A stretch of 64,000 bases of DNA from Saccharibacillus nicotianae (GTDB lineage Bacteria > Bacillota > Bacilli > Paenibacillales > Paenibacillaceae). A program made the position numbers and the translations under genes. The notes beneath the pieces are model-generated. The model was given only the letters and a program-made list of their open reading frames with translations, ran no database searches and was not told the origin of the DNA. The stretch covers positions 186,001 through 250,000 of the forward strand of contig NZ_JBHUGF010000001.1 in assembly GCF_042681745.1 (NCBI RefSeq), given 5' to 3'. Shown here in pieces: positions 62,252 through 64,000 of this stretch. The first letter of the stretch is position 1. Each line of letters begins with the position of its first letter.

Positions 62252-64000
62252 ATGGTCGGTTTTTTTAGAAAAAAGTTGGTGCTACGTATTATTGCTTTTG
62301 TCACATTAGTAATTACTATTATTGTTGTTGGAAGTATATTACTACAGATAGCTAATATGAGATCCGCAGCACAAGGAGCGATTTCCAGTTACAATATTCA
62401 GATCGCTCAAAGTTATGTAAACCAGTTAGACAAAGCATCGTATGCGACATTTGCTCAAGATCCCAAAGAAAATGATATGTTTTTGAAGATTCGTGATGAA
62501 TTGAATGATTTTCGTGAACGTATTGGAGCGATGTATGTTTATTTTGTCAAAATAGATGATAAAGGTACACCGCTAATTATGATAGATGGAATGAAAGATC
62601 CTGATAAAGCATCAGCGATCAATGAAGTGACCGATATTCCTGTAGAAGCGATTCAAAAGTTACAGCAAGGACAAACAGCAAGTTCCCCTGTTATTAACAA
62701 TCCCGAATATGGCAACTATATTTCATCGTATGCACCGATTCTTGATTGCAATGGTGTACTTATAGGTGTTCTTGGTATTGATACAGCCGTCTCGATCATC
62801 GGAAGTGTAGAATCCGATATTATCAAACAAAGTCTTCCATTCTATGCTTTGCTGGTCTTGATTACGATTGTAGGAATAGCGCTGGTGATGTGGTTTATTA
62901 TTAGAGGATTACGTCCGCTGAAGCCGCTCAAAGTAAGTGTAGAAAAAATGGCACAAGGCGAGCTTGCCGCAGCCCATCAGATTTTAACGTCGTATCGTTT
63001 GCGGAGTGAAGATGAGATAGGAGCCACTTATCAGGCGATGATGCACATGTCAGGTCATCTGAATAAAATGGTAAGTGATATGGTAGAAGGTGTAGCTGTA
63101 ACGACAGATATTTTATCAGAATCGACCAAGCAATTTAACCATAATACTCAAGCAATGTTAGCTATGAGTACAACAGTCGATCAATCGGTCGAACAGATTA
63201 GACATGGAGCACGTACCCAAAAACAAGGTGCAAGCGACAGTGCACATGCGATGGAAGAGATTGCTAAAGGCATCACAGATATATCGGAATCATCTATGGC
63301 GGTATCGGACGCGGCTACAAGTGCGCTCACGACCGCAGAATCAGGTAAACAAAGTATGTCCCTTATGAAAAAGCAGATGGAGCATATTTCAGATGTGTCG
63401 GGTAAAGTGGTGTTGAGAGTAGAAGTGTTAACCAATTATTCACAGGAGATTGGTACTGCATTACAAGCGGTACATGACTTTGCCAGTCAGACCAAGTTGT
63501 TAGCGTTAAATGCTTCTATAGAAGCGGCACATGCAGGTGAACATGGTAAAGGATTTGCTGTAGTTGCGGATGAAGTCAGAAAGCTTGCAGAAGCTTCAAG
63601 TACTTCTATGGAAAATATCTCGAACTTATTATTGCATATTCAACAAGAATCTCAGCAGATTGGTTCACAGGTTGGAGTCACTGCACAAGAAATTGGACAA
63701 GGGGTTAGATTGACCGCAGAAGCAGAGTTGGCATTTGCTCAGGTGTTAGATACGTTCCAGACAGTAACTGAACGTATCCAAGAAGTTTCTACAGCAGCCG
63801 AAGAAATATCGGCAGGTTCGGAAGAAGCAGCGGCTTCTGTTCACACGATTGCTCAGATTTCGGTAGAAGTATCTGAGCATTCGGATGAAATCTATCGCTT
63901 AATCCGTGAACAATCAGCCATGTTCGAAAGTGTAGGGCAGACATCGACTGTATTAGAACAACAGACTCATGAAATGAGCAAAGCGATCAAAACAGTGAAA
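62252..64000 (+). CDS. Methyl-accepting chemotaxis protein (partial)
   Basis: At least 583 residues; the frame is open at the window end, so the C terminus is missing. ATG 62252 has GAGGGG about 10 bases upstream. Order: TM1 (about residues 11-33), an extracytoplasmic Cache-like sensor (about 35-200) with a PVINNPEYGNYISSYAPI segment, TM2 (about 202-225), a HAMP domain (RGLRPLKPLKVSVEKMAQGEL) and the MCP signalling domain with its hairpin tip LNASIEAAHAGEHGKGFAVVADEVRKLAE. It signals to CheA through CheW. The ligand is unknown. Confidence 0.9.
   Translation, partial: MVGFFRKKLVLRIIAFVTLVITIIVVGSILLQIANMRSAAQGAISSYNIQIAQSYVNQLDKASYATFAQDPKENDMFLKIRDELNDFRERIGAMYVYFVKIDDKGTPLIMIDGMKDPDKASAINEVTDIPVEAIQKLQQGQTASSPVINNPEYGNYISSYAPILDCNGVLIGVLGIDTAVSIIGSVESDIIKQSLPFYALLVLITIVGIALVMWFIIRGLRPLKPLKVSVEKMAQGELAAAHQILTSYRLRSEDEIGATYQAMMHMSGHLNKMVSDMVEGVAVTTDILSESTKQFNHNTQAMLAMSTTVDQSVEQIRHGARTQKQGASDSAHAMEEIAKGITDISESSMAVSDAATSALTTAESGKQSMSLMKKQMEHISDVSGKVVLRVEVLTNYSQEIGTALQAVHDFASQTKLLALNASIEAAHAGEHGKGFAVVADEVRKLAEASSTSMENISNLLLHIQQESQQIGSQVGVTAQEIGQGVRLTAEAELAFAQVLDTFQTVTERIQEVSTAAEEISAGSEEAAASVHTIAQISVEVSEHSDEIYRLIREQSAMFESVGQTSTVLEQQTHEMSKAIKTVK

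Noticed and set aside
1..64000. CRISPR arrays, tRNA, rRNA genes, transposases or integrases.
   Set aside because: No spaced direct repeats, cloverleaf sequences, rRNA motifs or recombinase signatures were recognised on reading both strands; a tRNAscan or ISfinder search would be decisive.

Overview
The window reads as chromosomal DNA of a Paenibacillus-like member of the Bacillota. The grounds are strong AGGAGG-type ribosome binding sites, frequent TTG and GTG starts, moderately AT-rich DNA, and Bacillales families such as a YhcX-like GNAT/nitrilase pair, a YtrA-type GntR operon, a NatA/NatB-type exporter and a Wzz/BY-kinase polysaccharide locus. No rRNA, tRNA, CRISPR array, transposase or prophage gene was found.

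Layout. 1-3,030: the tail of a CsbD-like stress protein, a structured intergenic repeat (copy A), then a minus-strand operon of a nitrilase and two GNAT acetyltransferases. 3,180-8,200: an orphan LytS-like histidine kinase, an MFS exporter, RidA, an unknown protein and a TspO-like membrane protein. 8,400-15,300: an ABC importer without its own ATPase, a GH31 alpha-glucosidase and an ROK sugar kinase, which together fit uptake and hydrolysis of an alpha-glucoside. 15,280-31,120: CutC, an AraC regulator, proline dehydrogenase, a SNF2-family ATPase overlapping an unknown partner, two lipoproteins, a small alarmone synthetase downstream of a UvrD-like helicase, a zinc-ribbon protein, a TrmB-type regulator, a Nudix hydrolase and MscL with an added zinc ribbon.

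31,400-50,415 is the centrepiece: an exopolysaccharide locus. Two small unknown genes share a palindromic operator motif and precede Wzz (chain length), a BY-kinase, a structured RNA leader at the position of the EAR/epsC element, GalU, an initiating sugar-phosphate transferase, Fcl and Gmd (GDP-fucose), a Wzx flippase, four glycosyltransferases, two hexapeptide acyltransferases, a Wzy polymerase, ManC (GDP-mannose) and UDP-glucose dehydrogenase (UDP-glucuronate). The gene set predicts an acidic, fucose- and mannose-containing, acylated heteropolysaccharide made by the Wzx/Wzy route, similar in logic to colanic acid or to the Paenibacillus polymyxa paenan locus. A second copy of the structured repeat (copy B) sits inside it, and a 33-residue membrane protein lies antisense at the 3' end of the main gene run.

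50,500-64,000: an Xre regulator, an AT-rich gap, xanthine phosphoribosyltransferase, an UgtP-like glycosyltransferase, a small protein with a long structured leader, a YtrA-type ABC operon with a 74-bp tandem duplication, an M23 lipoprotein, a divergent TetR/SDR pair and the start of a chemotaxis receptor cut by the window end.

The strongest candidate for something undescribed is the structured repeat. Copies A and B keep the same nested-stem design and short loop motifs, while their paired stem sequences differ and stay complementary.
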